From Gammaproteobacteria bacterium (GTDB taxonomy: Bacteria; Pseudomonadota; Gammaproteobacteria; Steroidobacterales; Steroidobacteraceae), in NCBI GenBank assembly GCA_005878835.1, contig VBMV01000101.1, forward strand, positions 1 to 32,170: DNA of 32,170 bases. The letters are read 5' to 3'. A model generated the notes under the pieces. The model was not told where the DNA came from and did no database searches. It worked only from the letters and a program-made list of their open reading frames with translations. Both the position numbers and the translations under genes were made by a program. Positions 9,124 to 18,554 of this stretch are shown here, piece by piece. Numbering within the stretch: the stretch's first letter is position 1; each line of letters begins with the position of its first letter.

Positions 9124-12100
9124 GTCTCTCGCGGCCCTTCATCGAGCGCCCGGTCGCCACGACCCTCCTCACCCTCGGCGTGGTGCTGGCCGGCGCCGCG
9201 GCGTTCGTGCACCTGCCGGTGGCGCCGCTCCCGCAGGTGGATTTCCCCACCATCTCGGTGAATGCGGGGCTGCCGGGCGCCAGCCCCGAGACCATGGCCG
9301 CCACCGTGGCAGCACCGCTCGAACGCTCGCTCGGGCGCATCGCCGCGGTCACCGAGATGACTTCCTCGAGCTCGCTCGGCTCGACCCACGTCACGCTGCA
9401 ATTTGACCTCAGCCGCGACATCGACGGTGCCGCGCGCGACGTACAGGCGGCGCTGAACGCCGCGCGCGCGCTGCTGCCGACGGGGCTCCCGAGCAATCCC
9501 ACCTACCGCAAGGTGAACCCCGCGGACGCGCCCATCATGATCCTCGGGCTCACCTCCAAGGCGCTCACCCGCGGCCAGATGTACGACGCGGCCTCCACCA
9601 TACTGGCGCAGAAGCTGCTGCAGGTGAACGGCATCGGGGATGTCACGGTGGGCGGCAGCTCGCTGCCGGCGGTGCGCGTGGAGCTCAACCTCCCCGCGAT
9701 GAACGGCTACGGCATCAACCCCGAGGCGGTGCGTGTGGCGCTCGCCACCACCAACGCCAACCGTCCCAAGGGCGCGCTCGAGAGCGGCGCGCGGCGCTGG
9801 CAGATCCTCGCCAACGACCAGGCGATGACCGCGGGCGAGTACATCCCGCTCATCGTCGGCTATCACAACGGCGCGGCCGTGCGCCTCGGCGACATCGCGC
9901 AGGTGAGCGACTCGGTGCAGGACCTGCGCAACGACGGACTCGCCAACGGCGACCCGGCCGTCATGCTGATCCTGTTCCGCCAGCCCGGCGCCAACATCAT
10001 CGCCACCGTGGATCGCGTGCGCGCGCTGCTGCCACACCTGCGCGCCACCATCCCGGCGAGCATCGCCCTCAACGTGTACATGGACCGCACCCCGACGATC
10101 CGTGCCTCGCTCCACGACGTCGAGCGGGCGCTGGCGATCTCGGTCGCGCTCGTGGTGCTGTCGGTGTTCATGTTCCTGCGCAGCGCGCGCGCCGCCATGG
10201 TGCCACTGGTCGCGGTGCCGGTGTCCCTGATCGGCACCTTCGGGGTCATGTATCTCGCCGGCTTCACTCTCGACAACCTCTCGCTCATGGCGCTCACCAT
10301 CGCGACCGGTTTCGTGGTAGACGACGCGGTGGTGGTGCTGGAGAACGTGTCGCGTCACATGGAAGCCGGGGTGCCGCGTCTGCAGGCGGCGCTGCAGGGC
10401 GCGCGCGAGGTGGGTTTCACGGTGCTGTCGATGAGCCTGTCGCTGATCGCGGTGTTCATCCCGATCCTGCTGATGGGCGGGGTGGTGGGACGGCTGTTCC
10501 GCGAATTCGCGATCACACTCTCGGCGGCGATCCTGGTGTCGCTGCTGGTGTCACTCACCACGACGCCGATGATGTGTGCGCGCGTGACCGAGGAACACGA
10601 CGCAGCTCGCAAGCGCGGCCGCTTGTACCAGTTCAGCGAGCGCGCCTTCAACGCCCTGCAGGACGGCTACCGCAGGTCCCTCGAGTGGGCCCTCGCCAAC
10701 GGCCCCGCCGTGATGCTGATCCTGGCGATGACCGTGGCCCTGAACATCTATCTCTACATCCGCGTGCCGAAGGGTTTTTTCCCGCAGCAGGACACCGGTC
10801 TCATGGGCGGCCAGATCCAGGCCGATCAGGCCATCTCCTTCCAGGCGATGCGCGAGAAGCTGCGCTATTTCGTCGACGTCGTGCTGCACGATCCGGCCGT
10901 GAGCACCGTCGTCGGATTCACCGGCGGCGGCAAGCGCAACGGCGCCAACATGTTCATCTCCCTCAAGCCGCGTGCGCAGCGCCAGGTGACCGCGGACGCG
11001 GTGATCGCGCGCCTGCGCGGCAAGCTCGGGCACGAGCCGGGCGCAAACCTGTACCTGCAGCCGTGGCAGGACATCCGCGTCGGGGGCCGCTCCTCCGGCG
11101 CCCAGTACCAGTACACCCTGCAGGCGGACACCATCACCGACCTGCGCGCCTGGGAGCCGCGGGTGCGGCTCATGATGAGCGCCCTCCCCGAGCTCGCCGA
11201 CGTCAACACCGATGCACAGGACAAGGGACTGCAGACGAGCCTCGTGATCGACCACGACGCGGTCGCGCGCCTGGGCCTGAACCAGGCCGAGATCGACGGC
11301 ACGCTGAACGACCTCTTCGGCCAGCGCCAGGTATCGACCATCTACCATCCGCTGAACCAGTACCACGTGGTCATGGAAGCGGCGCCGGAGTACTGGCAGA
11401 GCCCGGACACGCTGCGCACCGTGTACGTGACGAGCACCGCGGCGACGGGCACCGCGGCGACGAGCACCGCGGCGACGAGCACCGCGGCGACCGGCACCGC
11501 GGGGAGCGGTGCTGCCAAGGCTGCGACGACCGGCGCGGCCACGTCGAGCACTGCGGGGACCGGCACGAGCGGCCAGCGTGTGCCGTTGAGCGATTTCTCG
11601 CATTACGAGGCGACCTCCACCCCGCTCGCGGTGAACCACCAGGGCCTGTCCGCCGCCTCGACCGTCTCCTTCAACCTGCCGCTGGGGGTGTCGCTGTCAC
11701 AGGCCACCCAGGCCATCGAGGACGGTTTCGCGAAACTCGGCGCGCCCATCACGGTGCGCGGCAGCTTCCAGGGCACCGCCAAGGCGTTCCAGGATGCGCT
11801 CGGCAATCAGCCGCTGCTCATCCTGTCGGCGCTCGTCGCGGTGTACCTGGTGCTGGGCATCCTCTACGAGAGTCTGGTGCACCCGCTGACCATCCTGTCC
11901 ACGCTCCCCTCCGCGGGCGTCGGAGCACTGCTGGCGTTGCTCGCCACCGGCCAGGACTTCACCATCATCGCGCTCATCGGCGTGATCCTGCTCATCGGCA
12001 TCGTCAAGAAGAATGCCATCATGATGATCGACTTCGCGCTGCAGATCGAACGCGAACGCCAGTGCAGCGCGCGCGAGGCCATCTACCAGGCCTGCCTGCT

Positions 12101-12392
12101 GCGCCTGCGCCCGATTCTCATGACCACCATGGCGGCGATGTTCGGCGCGCTGCCGCTCGCGATCGGCAATGGCGATGGGGCGGAGCTGCGCCGCCCACTC
12201 GGCATTGCGGTCGTCGGTGGGCTGTTCCTCAGCCAGCTGTTGACTCTGTATACGACTCCCGTCATGTACCTGTACCTCGACCGCTTCCGGCTGTGGGCGA
12301 AAGCGCGCCTGCAGCGCTTCTCGAACCCGCTCGAGTCCGCGCCCCCGCGCGGCCCGGCCAGGGTGCGCGGCGCTGAACAGGGGGCCTCGTGA
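9120..12392 (+). CDS. mdtC: RND multidrug efflux pump subunit, MdtC-like, with a repeat insertion
   Basis: A 1090-residue HAE1-type pump, about 50 residues longer than usual. The start is the ATG at 9120, overlapping the previous stop (ATGA), and gives the canonical N-terminus [15 protein letters not shown]. The relay Asp pair is in [14 protein letters not shown], and [13 protein letters not shown] is conserved near the end. Residues about 771-818 are an insertion of Thr/Ser/Ala/Gly-rich repeats between TVYVTS and QRVPLSDF. In AcrB/MdtC relatives this is a short beta-turn of the periplasmic part (compare YVRAADGQMVPF in AcrB). The frame is kept, so the pump is probably functional. Expected to form a heterotrimer with the preceding pump protein. 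Confidence 0.93.
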   Translation: MSLSRPFIERPVATTLLTLGVVLAGAAAFVHLPVAPLPQVDFPTISVNAGLPGASPETMAATVAAPLERSLGRIAAVTEMTSSSSLGSTHVTLQFDLSRDIDGAARDVQAALNAARALLPTGLPSNPTYRKVNPADAPIMILGLTSKALTRGQMYDAASTILAQKLLQVNGIGDVTVGGSSLPAVRVELNLPAMNGYGINPEAVRVALATTNANRPKGALESGARRWQILANDQAMTAGEYIPLIVGYHNGAAVRLGDIAQVSDSVQDLRNDGLANGDPAVMLILFRQPGANIIATVDRVRALLPHLRATIPASIALNVYMDRTPTIRASLHDVERALAISVALVVLSVFMFLRSARAAMVPLVAVPVSLIGTFGVMYLAGFTLDNLSLMALTIATGFVVDDAVVVLENVSRHMEAGVPRLQAALQGAREVGFTVLSMSLSLIAVFIPILLMGGVVGRLFREFAITLSAAILVSLLVSLTTTPMMCARVTEEHDAARKRGRLYQFSERAFNALQDGYRRSLEWALANGPAVMLILAMTVALNIYLYIRVPKGFFPQQDTGLMGGQIQADQAISFQAMREKLRYFVDVVLHDPAVSTVVGFTGGGKRNGANMFISLKPRAQRQVTADAVIARLRGKLGHEPGANLYLQPWQDIRVGGRSSGAQYQYTLQADTITDLRAWEPRVRLMMSALPELADVNTDAQDKGLQTSLVIDHDAVARLGLNQAEIDGTLNDLFGQRQVSTIYHPLNQYHVVMEAAPEYWQSPDTLRTVYVTSTAATGTAATSTAATSTAATGTAGSGAAKAATTGAATSSTAGTGTSGQRVPLSDFSHYEATSTPLAVNHQGLSAASTVSFNLPLGVSLSQATQAIEDGFAKLGAPITVRGSFQGTAKAFQDALGNQPLLILSALVAVYLVLGILYESLVHPLTILSTLPSAGVGALLALLATGQDFTIIALIGVILLIGIVKKNAIMMIDFALQIERERQCSAREAIYQACLLRLRPILMTTMAAMFGALPLAIGNGDGAELRRPLGIAVVGGLFLSQLLTLYTTPVMYLYLDRFRLWAKARLQRFSNPLESAPPRGPARVRGAEQGAS
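11430..11504 (+). repeat. 15-base tandem repeat inside the mdtC-like gene (5 copies)
   Basis: Five head-to-tail units with the consensus ACGAGCACCGCGGCG, each coding for Thr-Ser/Gly-Thr-Ala-Ala; units 1, 3 and 4 are identical. A degenerate Thr/Ala/Gly-rich tail continues to about 11573. The unit length is a multiple of three, so copy-number change would leave the reading frame intact. Confidence 0.9.
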
Positions 12393-13861
12393 GCGGCGCG
12401 GCCCGTCGGGGCGCTGCCCGTCGGCGCGCGGCGCGGCGCCTCCTGCTCCTCGCTCTGGCCGCCGTGGCCGGCTGCCAGTACCTGCCGGTCGGCCCGGTCT
12501 ACCAGCGCCCGAGCATCGAGGTGCCGGCAAGCTACAAGGAGGCCAGGGACTGGAAGCCGGCCGAGCCACAGGACACGAAGCCGCGCGGCAACTGGTGGGA
12601 CCTCTACGGCGATCCGGACCTCGACGCCCTCATGCGCCAGGTGCAGGTGTCCAATCAGAACGTGTTGCTCGCAGCGGCCAAATACGACCAGGCGCTGGCG
12701 CTGCTCGGCACCGCGCGCTCGGGCTACTTTCCCACGATCACCGCCGATGTCTCCTCCACGCGCAGCCAGAGCGGCGGCGGTGGCAGCGGCACCGCTTCCG
12801 CCAGCGCGGCGGCGGCGGGCAAGAGCACCACCACCCAGGATCGCGTGAGCCTCGCCACCAACTGGGAGATCGATGTGTGGGGGCGCGTCCGCCGCACCGT
12901 CGAATCCAACCGCGCCTCGGCGCAGGCGAGCGCGGGCGATCTGGCCGCCATGCTGCTCTCGGAGCAGGCGACGCTCGCCCAGGCTTACTTCCAGCTGCGC
13001 GTGACGGACCTGGATCTCGCACTGCTGGAGCGCTCGATGGACGGTTACCAGAAGGCGCTCGAGGTCACGCAGAATCGCTACCAGGCAGGCGTCGCGCAGC
13101 GCTCGGACGTGACCCAGGCGCAGACGCAGCTCGAGAACGCGCGCGCCCAGTGGCTCGACCTCGGCATCACCCGTGCGACCCTCGAGCACGCCATCGCGGT
13201 GCTCATCGGCAAGCCTCCGGCGGCGCTGTCGATCGCGCGCAAGGATGAGACGCCGGCGATCCCTGCGATCCCGCTGACGCTGCCCTCGCAGCTGCTCGAG
13301 CGCCGCCCTGACATCGCCGCCGCCGAGCGCCGCGCCGCCGCCGCCAACGCCCAGATCGGCGTGGCGCGCGCGGCATGGTTTCCGACGCTCTCGCTCGCCG
13401 CCTCCGGGGGTTACGCAAGCGACGGCTTCTCGAGGCTGTTCGAGCTGCCGAACCGCTTCTGGTCGCTGGGGCCGGACCTCGCCGGCACCCTGATCGATTT
13501 CGGCGCCCGTCACTACCAGGTGCGGGCCGCGATCGCGAACTACGATCAGAGCGTGGCCACCTACCGGCAGACGGTCCTGAGCGCCTTCCAGGACGTGGAA
13601 GACAATCTCGCGACGCTGGCGGTGCTCGCCAGGGAATCGGTCGCCGAGCGCGCCGCCGCGGATGCGGCCGCCGAGACGCTCACGATCGCACAGAACCAGT
13701 ACAAGGCGGGCACGGTGGATTACCTCAACGTGGTGTCCGCGCAGAACTCTTCTCTGAGCGCGGAGCGCGCCTGGCGCGACATCACCAACCGCTCCCTCGC
13801 CGCCAGTGTGAACCTGCTCAGGGCGTTGGGCGGGGGCTGGAGCGCCGACAGCCTGCGATAG
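12389..13861 (+). CDS. NodT-family outer-membrane efflux lipoprotein (TolC-like)
   Basis: A 490-residue outer-membrane channel of the RND pump. It starts at a GTG overlapping the previous stop (GTGA). A basic, hydrophobic signal ends in the lipobox VAGC with Cys29 as the lipid-attachment site. Two outer-membrane efflux (OEP) repeats follow, about residues 75-275 and 290-485, each with long coiled-coil helices, plus NodT-family hallmarks such as [28 protein letters not shown] and [17 protein letters not shown] glycine/serine/alanine-rich loop (about 130-145) interrupts the first strand region. E. coli MdtABC uses TolC, encoded elsewhere; here a dedicated channel closes the operon, as is common in Xanthomonas and Pseudomonas. 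Confidence 0.93.
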   Translation: MSGAARRGAARRRAARRLLLLALAAVAGCQYLPVGPVYQRPSIEVPASYKEARDWKPAEPQDTKPRGNWWDLYGDPDLDALMRQVQVSNQNVLLAAAKYDQALALLGTARSGYFPTITADVSSTRSQSGGGGSGTASASAAAAGKSTTTQDRVSLATNWEIDVWGRVRRTVESNRASAQASAGDLAAMLLSEQATLAQAYFQLRVTDLDLALLERSMDGYQKALEVTQNRYQAGVAQRSDVTQAQTQLENARAQWLDLGITRATLEHAIAVLIGKPPAALSIARKDETPAIPAIPLTLPSQLLERRPDIAAAERRAAAANAQIGVARAAWFPTLSLAASGGYASDGFSRLFELPNRFWSLGPDLAGTLIDFGARHYQVRAAIANYDQSVATYRQTVLSAFQDVEDNLATLAVLARESVAERAAADAAAETLTIAQNQYKAGTVDYLNVVSAQNSSLSAERAWRDITNRSLAASVNLLRALGGGWSADSLR

Positions 13862-13902
13862 CCGAGCGCCGCCGGCTGCGGGGCCCGCGGAGCGACCCGA
13901 AC

Positions 13903-15228
13903 CTACGCCGGGTTCTCCAGGCTGAATGCCTGGCGGTGGTCGTCGTAGGCGAAGACTTCCCCGTAGCGGCCCCAGCTGATGATGGTGCGCAGGGTCTGCT
14001 CGGCCGCCTCCTCCGCCATGTAGTCCTCGAGCTCATCGAAGAAACGGCTCTTGGGCGCCGAGTGACTGGCGCGCTCGTCCAGCACCCGGCGCACGTGCGC
14101 GGCGAGCGGCACGTAGGTAATGAGGTGGCGGGCGAAGAGCTTCTTGCGATCGTCGGTGTCGTCGCGGGCGAACTGCAGCCCGGCTTCCGTGAGGCGGATG
14201 TCGCCGCCCTCGACTTCCGCAAGGCGCAGCAGCTGCAGCGCCTCCGCCGCCGGGAACAGGTCGTCGACCTCCATGTGCAGCGCCTGCGCGATCGCCGGCA
14301 GATCCGCCTGTCCGTCGTACGGCGGCTCGCTCACCGCCTGCATCAGACCCGCCAGAACGTTGGAGGACACGTGCGTGAGCGTCGTGCCGATGCCGGTGCC
14401 GGGAAAGCGCTCGGTCCTCGGACCGACGCGCTCGCCGCGCGGCTTGGCGGTCATCTCCACGTACACCCGGTCCACGAGCGCGCGAAAGCGCGGGTCGAGC
14501 GCATGGCGCGGCTGGGGCAGATCGACGGGAATCTCGCCCACCACGCGCCCCGGCTTGGTGGAGAAGATCAGCAGCCGATCGCACATCTCCACCGCCTCCT
14601 CGATGTTGTGCGTCACCAGCAGCACCGACCTGATCGGCAACTGCCCCTCGCCCCACAGGTTGAGGAAGTCGTTGCGCAGGGTCTCGGCGGTCAGCACATC
14701 GAGAGCGGAAAACGGTTCGTCCATGAGCAGGATGTTGGGATGCACCACCAGCGCACGCGCGAAGCCCACCCGCTGGCGCATGCCGCCGGAGAGCTCGCGC
14801 GGATAGGCGGACTCGAAGCCGTCGAGGCCTATGAGGTCGATCGCCTGCAGCGAGCGCCGGCGCATCTCCGGCTCCGGCATGCCGAGAGCCTCCAGGCCGA
14901 GCTGCACGTTCTCCAGCACCGTCAGCCACGGGAACAGCGCGAAGCTCTGGAACACCATGGCGATGCCCGCGGCCGGGCCGGTCACCGCATGGCCGAGATA
15001 ATTCACCACGCCCGCGGAGGGCTCGTCGAGTCCGGCGATCGCGCGCAGCAGCGTCGACTTGCCGGAACCGGAGCGCCCCAGCAGCCCCACGATCTCGCCC
15101 GGGCGCAGCGTGAGATTGACGTTCTCGAGCACCAGGAGCTCGTCCCCGTCGGGCTTGCGGAAGGACTTGCAGCAACCCTGCACGTCGAGCAGTGGCGCGA
15201 GATTGAGCGCCGGGGCGGTCACGTTCAC
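13903..15228 (-). CDS. NitT/TauT-type ABC transporter ATPase with C-terminal AAA-associated domain
   Basis: A 441-residue ATPase. Residues about 15-240 form the nucleotide-binding domain: Walker A GRSGSGKST (51-59), Q-loop VFQSFALFPW, signature LSGGMRQR (146-153), Walker B ILLMDEP (166-172) and H-loop VTHNIEEAV (205-213). Residues about 280-435 form an extra AAA-associated C-terminal domain seen in one branch of nitrate/sulfonate/taurine-type importers. The GTG at 15228 is chosen because GAGGAG lies 7 bases upstream; an ATG at 15288 would overlap the permease gene by 35 bases. It follows the permease gene by 25 bases, so the two form an operon. Converges with the NodT gene across a 41-base gap. 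Substrate unknown. Confidence 0.87.
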   Translation of the reverse strand: MNVTAPALNLAPLLDVQGCCKSFRKPDGDELLVLENVNLTLRPGEIVGLLGRSGSGKSTLLRAIAGLDEPSAGVVNYLGHAVTGPAAGIAMVFQSFALFPWLTVLENVQLGLEALGMPEPEMRRRSLQAIDLIGLDGFESAYPRELSGGMRQRVGFARALVVHPNILLMDEPFSALDVLTAETLRNDFLNLWGEGQLPIRSVLLVTHNIEEAVEMCDRLLIFSTKPGRVVGEIPVDLPQPRHALDPRFRALVDRVYVEMTAKPRGERVGPRTERFPGTGIGTTLTHVSSNVLAGLMQAVSEPPYDGQADLPAIAQALHMEVDDLFPAAEALQLLRLAEVEGGDIRLTEAGLQFARDDTDDRKKLFARHLITYVPLAAHVRRVLDERASHSAPKSRFFDELEDYMAEEAAEQTLRTIISWGRYGEVFAYDDHRQAFSLENPA

Positions 15229-15253
15229 GGTGTTCTCCTCGCCCGAAGACCCT

Positions 15254-16981
15254 TCAGCTGATGCGGAACTTGCGCTCGGCGCGCGCATACAGCGGCCGCC
15301 AGAACAGCCGGTTCAGCGTGACGACGAACAGGCTCAACACCATGATGCCGAGCACGGTGCGCTGAAAGTCCGCAGCGCTGGTGGCCTCCGCGATATAGGC
15401 GCCGAGCCCGTGCGCCGTGAGCTTCTCCCTGCCCCAGCTCACCACTTCCGCCACGATGCTCGCATTCCACGAGCCGCCCGAGGCGGTGATGGCGCCGGTG
15501 AGGTAGAAGGGGAACACCGCCGGCAAGCCGACCCGGCGCCACCACAGCCAGCCGCGCACCCCGAGGTTTTCCCCGGCGTAGCGCAGGTCCGGGGAGAGCG
15601 CCGAGGCGCCCACGATCACGTTGAAGAGAATGTACCACTGAGTGCCCAGGATCATGAGCGGGCTCAGCCAGATGTCCGGGTTCAGCTTGAGCAGCACGAT
15701 GCCGGACACCACGATGGGAAACAGCAGGTTCGCCGGGAAGGCGGCCAGGAACTGCGCGATCGGTTGCACGATGCTGGCGACGCGGGGGCGCAGCCCGACC
15801 CACACGCCGATCGGCACCCAGATGAGGCTGGCGAGCGCGATCAGCACCGCCACGCGCAGCAGCGTGAGAAGCCCCAGCAGGATGACCCGGCCGATCTCGG
15901 CCGCATGCACCTCCCCGAGAACGAACCGCGTGGTCTTCCACAGCGCCGCCAGTCCTATGAGCCCGAGCAGCGCGTACCAGGCGTAGTCGATCCAGCGCGC
16001 ACCTCGGGGGCCGCCCGGGCGTGGCCGGGGCGCCGCCGCCGGCGCGCGCGGCTTCATGCCGGCACGCAGCACGGCGGCAAACGCGCGGGCGATGAGGCCG
16101 AGAAAGCGCGAGCGGCGCATCATGGTGAGCGCCCACGAGCGGCTGGGCGTGAGCCCGGTCTCCTGCTCGAGGCGAAACCAGTCGGCGCTCGCGGTCAGCG
16201 GACGGAACAGCAGCTGGTCGAATATCAGAATGACCACGAACATCGCGGCAATCGCCCAGCCGATGGCGGCGAGGTTCTTCTGCTCGATGGCGAGCGCGAT
16301 GTAGGAGCCGACGCCCGGCAGGGTCACCGTGGTGTTGCCGACGCTGATGGCCTCGGCGGCCACGACGAAGAACCAGCCCCCGGACATGGACATCATCATG
16401 TTCCAGATGAGCGCCGGCATGCCGAACGGCACCTCCAGGCGCCAGAAGCGCATCCAGGGGCTCAACTGGAAATTGCGCGCCACCTCCACCAGCTCGTCCG
16501 GAATGCTGCGCAGCGAGTGATAGAAGCTGAACGCCATGTTCCACGCCTGGCTGGTGAAAATCAGGAAAATGGCGGCCATTTCCGCGCCCGCCACACGCCC
16601 GGGCGTGAGCTGCAGGAAGAACAGGATGGTGATCGAGAAGCCCAGGATCGGCACCGACTGCAGGAAGTCCAGCAGCGGCACCAGGATCACTTCGGCCCGC
16701 CGGCTCCTGGCGGCGAGCGTCGCGTAGCTGAAGGTGAACACGAGCGAGGCCAGCATCGCGATCAGCATGCGCAGCGCGGTGCGCGCGGCGTAGCCGACGA
16801 GCGCCGCGGGCGAGAGCGAGATCGGCGTCGCCTGCAGTCGCGCGAGCGAGCCGGCGAGTCCGTGCGCCGCCTGCGCGACATACACGAAGAAGGCAAACAC
16901 CAGCACCAGGGCGAGCAGGTCCCAGCCGCCGGGCACGTAGCGGGTCCGCAGAACCGAGATCGGCAGCCGCTCGATGCGCAT
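15254..16981 (-). CDS. ABC transporter permease, two fused BPD-type domains (NitT/TauT-like)
   Basis: A 575-residue inner-membrane protein with two binding-protein-dependent permease domains in tandem, about residues 55-290 and 355-570, each with around five to six membrane helices. EAA-like loops that contact the ATPase are visible in each half (for example IPDELVEVARNFQLSPW and SPDLRYAGENLGVRGW). A proline- and arginine-rich linker (about 335-350) joins them. The ATG at 16981 is preferred; the frame extends upstream, but that part is not membrane-like. Usually such importers have two separate permease chains and a periplasmic binding protein. No binding-protein gene is present in this window, so the substrate (sulfonate, nitrate, bicarbonate or other) cannot be inferred. 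Confidence 0.87.
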   Translation of the reverse strand: MRIERLPISVLRTRYVPGGWDLLALVLVFAFFVYVAQAAHGLAGSLARLQATPISLSPAALVGYAARTALRMLIAMLASLVFTFSYATLAARSRRAEVILVPLLDFLQSVPILGFSITILFFLQLTPGRVAGAEMAAIFLIFTSQAWNMAFSFYHSLRSIPDELVEVARNFQLSPWMRFWRLEVPFGMPALIWNMMMSMSGGWFFVVAAEAISVGNTTVTLPGVGSYIALAIEQKNLAAIGWAIAAMFVVILIFDQLLFRPLTASADWFRLEQETGLTPSRSWALTMMRRSRFLGLIARAFAAVLRAGMKPRAPAAAPRPRPGGPRGARWIDYAWYALLGLIGLAALWKTTRFVLGEVHAAEIGRVILLGLLTLLRVAVLIALASLIWVPIGVWVGLRPRVASIVQPIAQFLAAFPANLLFPIVVSGIVLLKLNPDIWLSPLMILGTQWYILFNVIVGASALSPDLRYAGENLGVRGWLWWRRVGLPAVFPFYLTGAITASGGSWNASIVAEVVSWGREKLTAHGLGAYIAEATSAADFQRTVLGIMVLSLFVVTLNRLFWRPLYARAERKFRIS

Positions 16982-17106
16982 CCGGCGGAGTGTGCCCGAA
17001 CGAGGTGACGATTGGCACCGTTTTACCCGCGCGCCGGCCGGCGCTGTGCACTCCCGAGGAGCCGCGCCGTGCAAAACACCGCGCGACTGTCGTACGATAC
17101 TTTGTC

Positions 17107-17448
17107 ATGAAAGCAAACTTCCTCCAGGCGGCTCTGGCCGCCACGCTCGCACTGGCCTGGGCCGCCGCGTCGCACGCCCAGAGCGCGCCAGCCTCCGACA
17201 CCAAGACGGTCATCAAGGAAGACGCCAAGACAGTCGGGCATGCGGTGGCGCACAGCGCCCGCACCGTCGGGCACTCGGTTGCCGAGAAGACCCGCAAGGC
17301 CCGGGACACGATCCGCGATGACTCGAAGAAGGCCGGTCACGCGGTCGGGCACAGCGCCAAGGCCGTCGGCAGGACGGTCAAGGACAGCGCCGAGAAGGTC
17401 AAGACGACCGTGACGCGCAAGTCCGACGAGCCGCAGCCGAAGAACTAA
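17107..17448 (+). CDS. Secreted LEA-like protein made of seven 11-residue repeats
   Basis: A 113-residue protein with a Sec signal peptide (residues 1-24, cleavage likely after ASHA). From residue 30 to 106 the sequence divides exactly into seven 11-residue units, for example KTVGHAVAHSA, RTVGHSVAEKT, KKAGHAVGHSA and KAVGRTVKDSA. The pattern is amphipathic and rich in Lys, His, Thr and Ala, like group 3 LEA proteins and apolipoprotein-type helices that cover membranes or shield proteins. No enzyme motif is seen. It lies between the divergent ABC operon and the chorismatase gene, 11-20 bases upstream of the latter depending on its start, so it may be the first gene of the pigment operon. The start fits the signal peptide; no strong ribosome binding site is visible. 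Function inferred only from architecture. Confidence 0.75.
   Translation: MKANFLQAALAATLALAWAAASHAQSAPASDTKTVIKEDAKTVGHAVAHSARTVGHSVAEKTRKARDTIRDDSKKAGHAVGHSAKAVGRTVKDSAEKVKTTVTRKSDEPQPKN
17194..17424 (+). repeat. Seven 33-base units coding 11-residue repeats
   Basis: 231 bases equal to 7 x 33. The repeat is clear in protein (Lys/Arg at position 1, Val/Ala at 3, Gly often at 4, Val at 7) but degenerate in DNA. Units 2 and 5, KTVGHAVAHSA and KKAGHAVGHSA, are the most alike. Confidence 0.75.
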
Positions 17449-17468
17449 GCGCTTCGATCGTGCGGCCG

Positions 17469-18518
17469 ATGCGCGCGTCACCGGGCCTGCAACTGGACTA
17501 CGTCTCACCGGCCGAATACCAGGCGGCACGGTGGGGCGACGTGCTGGGTGTCGCCACTTTCAACGGCGCCGCGGACTCGCCGTCCGCGGCGGCGGAAATC
17601 CCCGTCGCGCAGGTCAGCACCCCGGTGCTGCCCGGCACGGGACATGTCTGCGAAGTGTGGCGCTGCGACACGCCGGCCACCTCCGGCCGGCGCGAGCGGG
17701 TGCGCTTCCGCAGCACCGCCGACATGCTGTTTGGCTGCATCGCCCTCACCGAAGCGACCGAATGCCCCACGCCGGCGGCCGGCGCCCCGCTGCACAGCGC
17801 CCTGCACGAAGCCACGACGCAGGCCTATCGGCAGATCTGCGCGACGCTCGATGCGCAGAACTACCCGCACCTGCTGCGGGTGTGGAACTACCTGCCAGAC
17901 ATCAACCGCGATTCCCATGGCTCCGAGCGCTACTGGCAATTCAACACCGCGCGTCAGCAGGTGCTGCGCGAGTGCGGCCGCGCGCTCACCGGCAGCGTGC
18001 CGGCGGCCTCCGCGCTCGGCGCCGCCAGCGACAGTCCCCTGGTGGTGTACTTCCTGGCTGCTCGCACCGCGCCCACTTTCCTCGAGAATCCCCGCCAGCT
18101 GAGCGCCTACCATTACCCGCGGCAGTACGGCAGTCACAGCCCGGTGTTCTCGCGCGCGACACTGCTGCGCCAGAGCGGGGGGCTCGCTCTGTTCATCTCC
18201 GGCACCGCGAGTATCGTCGGTCACAGATCGCTCCACGTCGGCGACACCGCCGCCCAGACGCGCGAGACCCTGGCCAACATCGAGGCGCTGCTCGCGGAAG
18301 CCAACCGCGTGGCGCGCAGCGCGCGCTTCGGGCTCGGTGGGCTCGCCTGCAAGGTGTACGTGCGCCGGCCCGCGGACCTGCCGGTCATCAAGGCGGAGCT
18401 GGCTGCCGCACTCGGCGCCGGCGCCAAGGTCATCTACCTGCAGGCGGACATTTGCCGCCAGGATCTGCTGGTCGAGATCGAAGCGACCGGAATGTGTCCC
18501 CTGCACACCGATGCCTGA
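17469..18518 (+). CDS. xanB2: Chorismatase (FkbO/Hyg5/XanB2 family), hydroxybenzoate synthase
   Basis: About 350 residues. Chorismatases cleave chorismate to pyruvate plus a cyclohexadienoic acid or, in the XanB2/Hyg5 branch, 3- or 4-hydroxybenzoate. Family signatures are visible: CEVWRC, WNYLPDIN, YWQFNTARQQVL, ENPRQLSAYHYP, QYGSHSPVFSRA, LFISGTASIVGHRS and VKVYVRRPADLP-like KVYVRRPADLP, the second half having the Rid/YjgF-like trimeric fold. In Xanthomonas the enzyme supplies 3-hydroxybenzoate for xanthomonadin and 4-hydroxybenzoate for ubiquinone. Its place upstream of an aryl ligase and ACP fits the starter-unit role. A GTG at 17460 in the same frame is an alternative start; neither has a clear ribosome binding site. 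Product isomer cannot be settled from sequence. Confidence 0.88.
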   Translation: MRASPGLQLDYVSPAEYQAARWGDVLGVATFNGAADSPSAAAEIPVAQVSTPVLPGTGHVCEVWRCDTPATSGRRERVRFRSTADMLFGCIALTEATECPTPAAGAPLHSALHEATTQAYRQICATLDAQNYPHLLRVWNYLPDINRDSHGSERYWQFNTARQQVLRECGRALTGSVPAASALGAASDSPLVVYFLAARTAPTFLENPRQLSAYHYPRQYGSHSPVFSRATLLRQSGGLALFISGTASIVGHRSLHVGDTAAQTRETLANIEALLAEANRVARSARFGLGGLACKVYVRRPADLPVIKAELAAALGAGAKVIYLQADICRQDLLVEIEATGMCPLHTDA

Positions 18519-18554
18519 AGCTGCACGTGAAGCTGCACGCGCGCCGAGTTTGAC

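Noticed and set aside
10574..12376. Second plus-strand frame of 600 codons inside the mdtC-like gene
   Set aside because: Out of frame with a clear transporter and lacking any family signature.
13862..13925. Possible terminator hairpin between the convergent NodT and ATPase genes
   Set aside because: Only short GC stems (for example GAACC/GGTTC) and no T-run; it also overlaps coding sequence.
17012..17030. Possible sigma-54 promoter (TGGCAC) upstream of the LEA-like gene
   Set aside because: The -24-like TGGCAC is present, but the -12 element lacks the required GC dinucleotide (reads TACCC).
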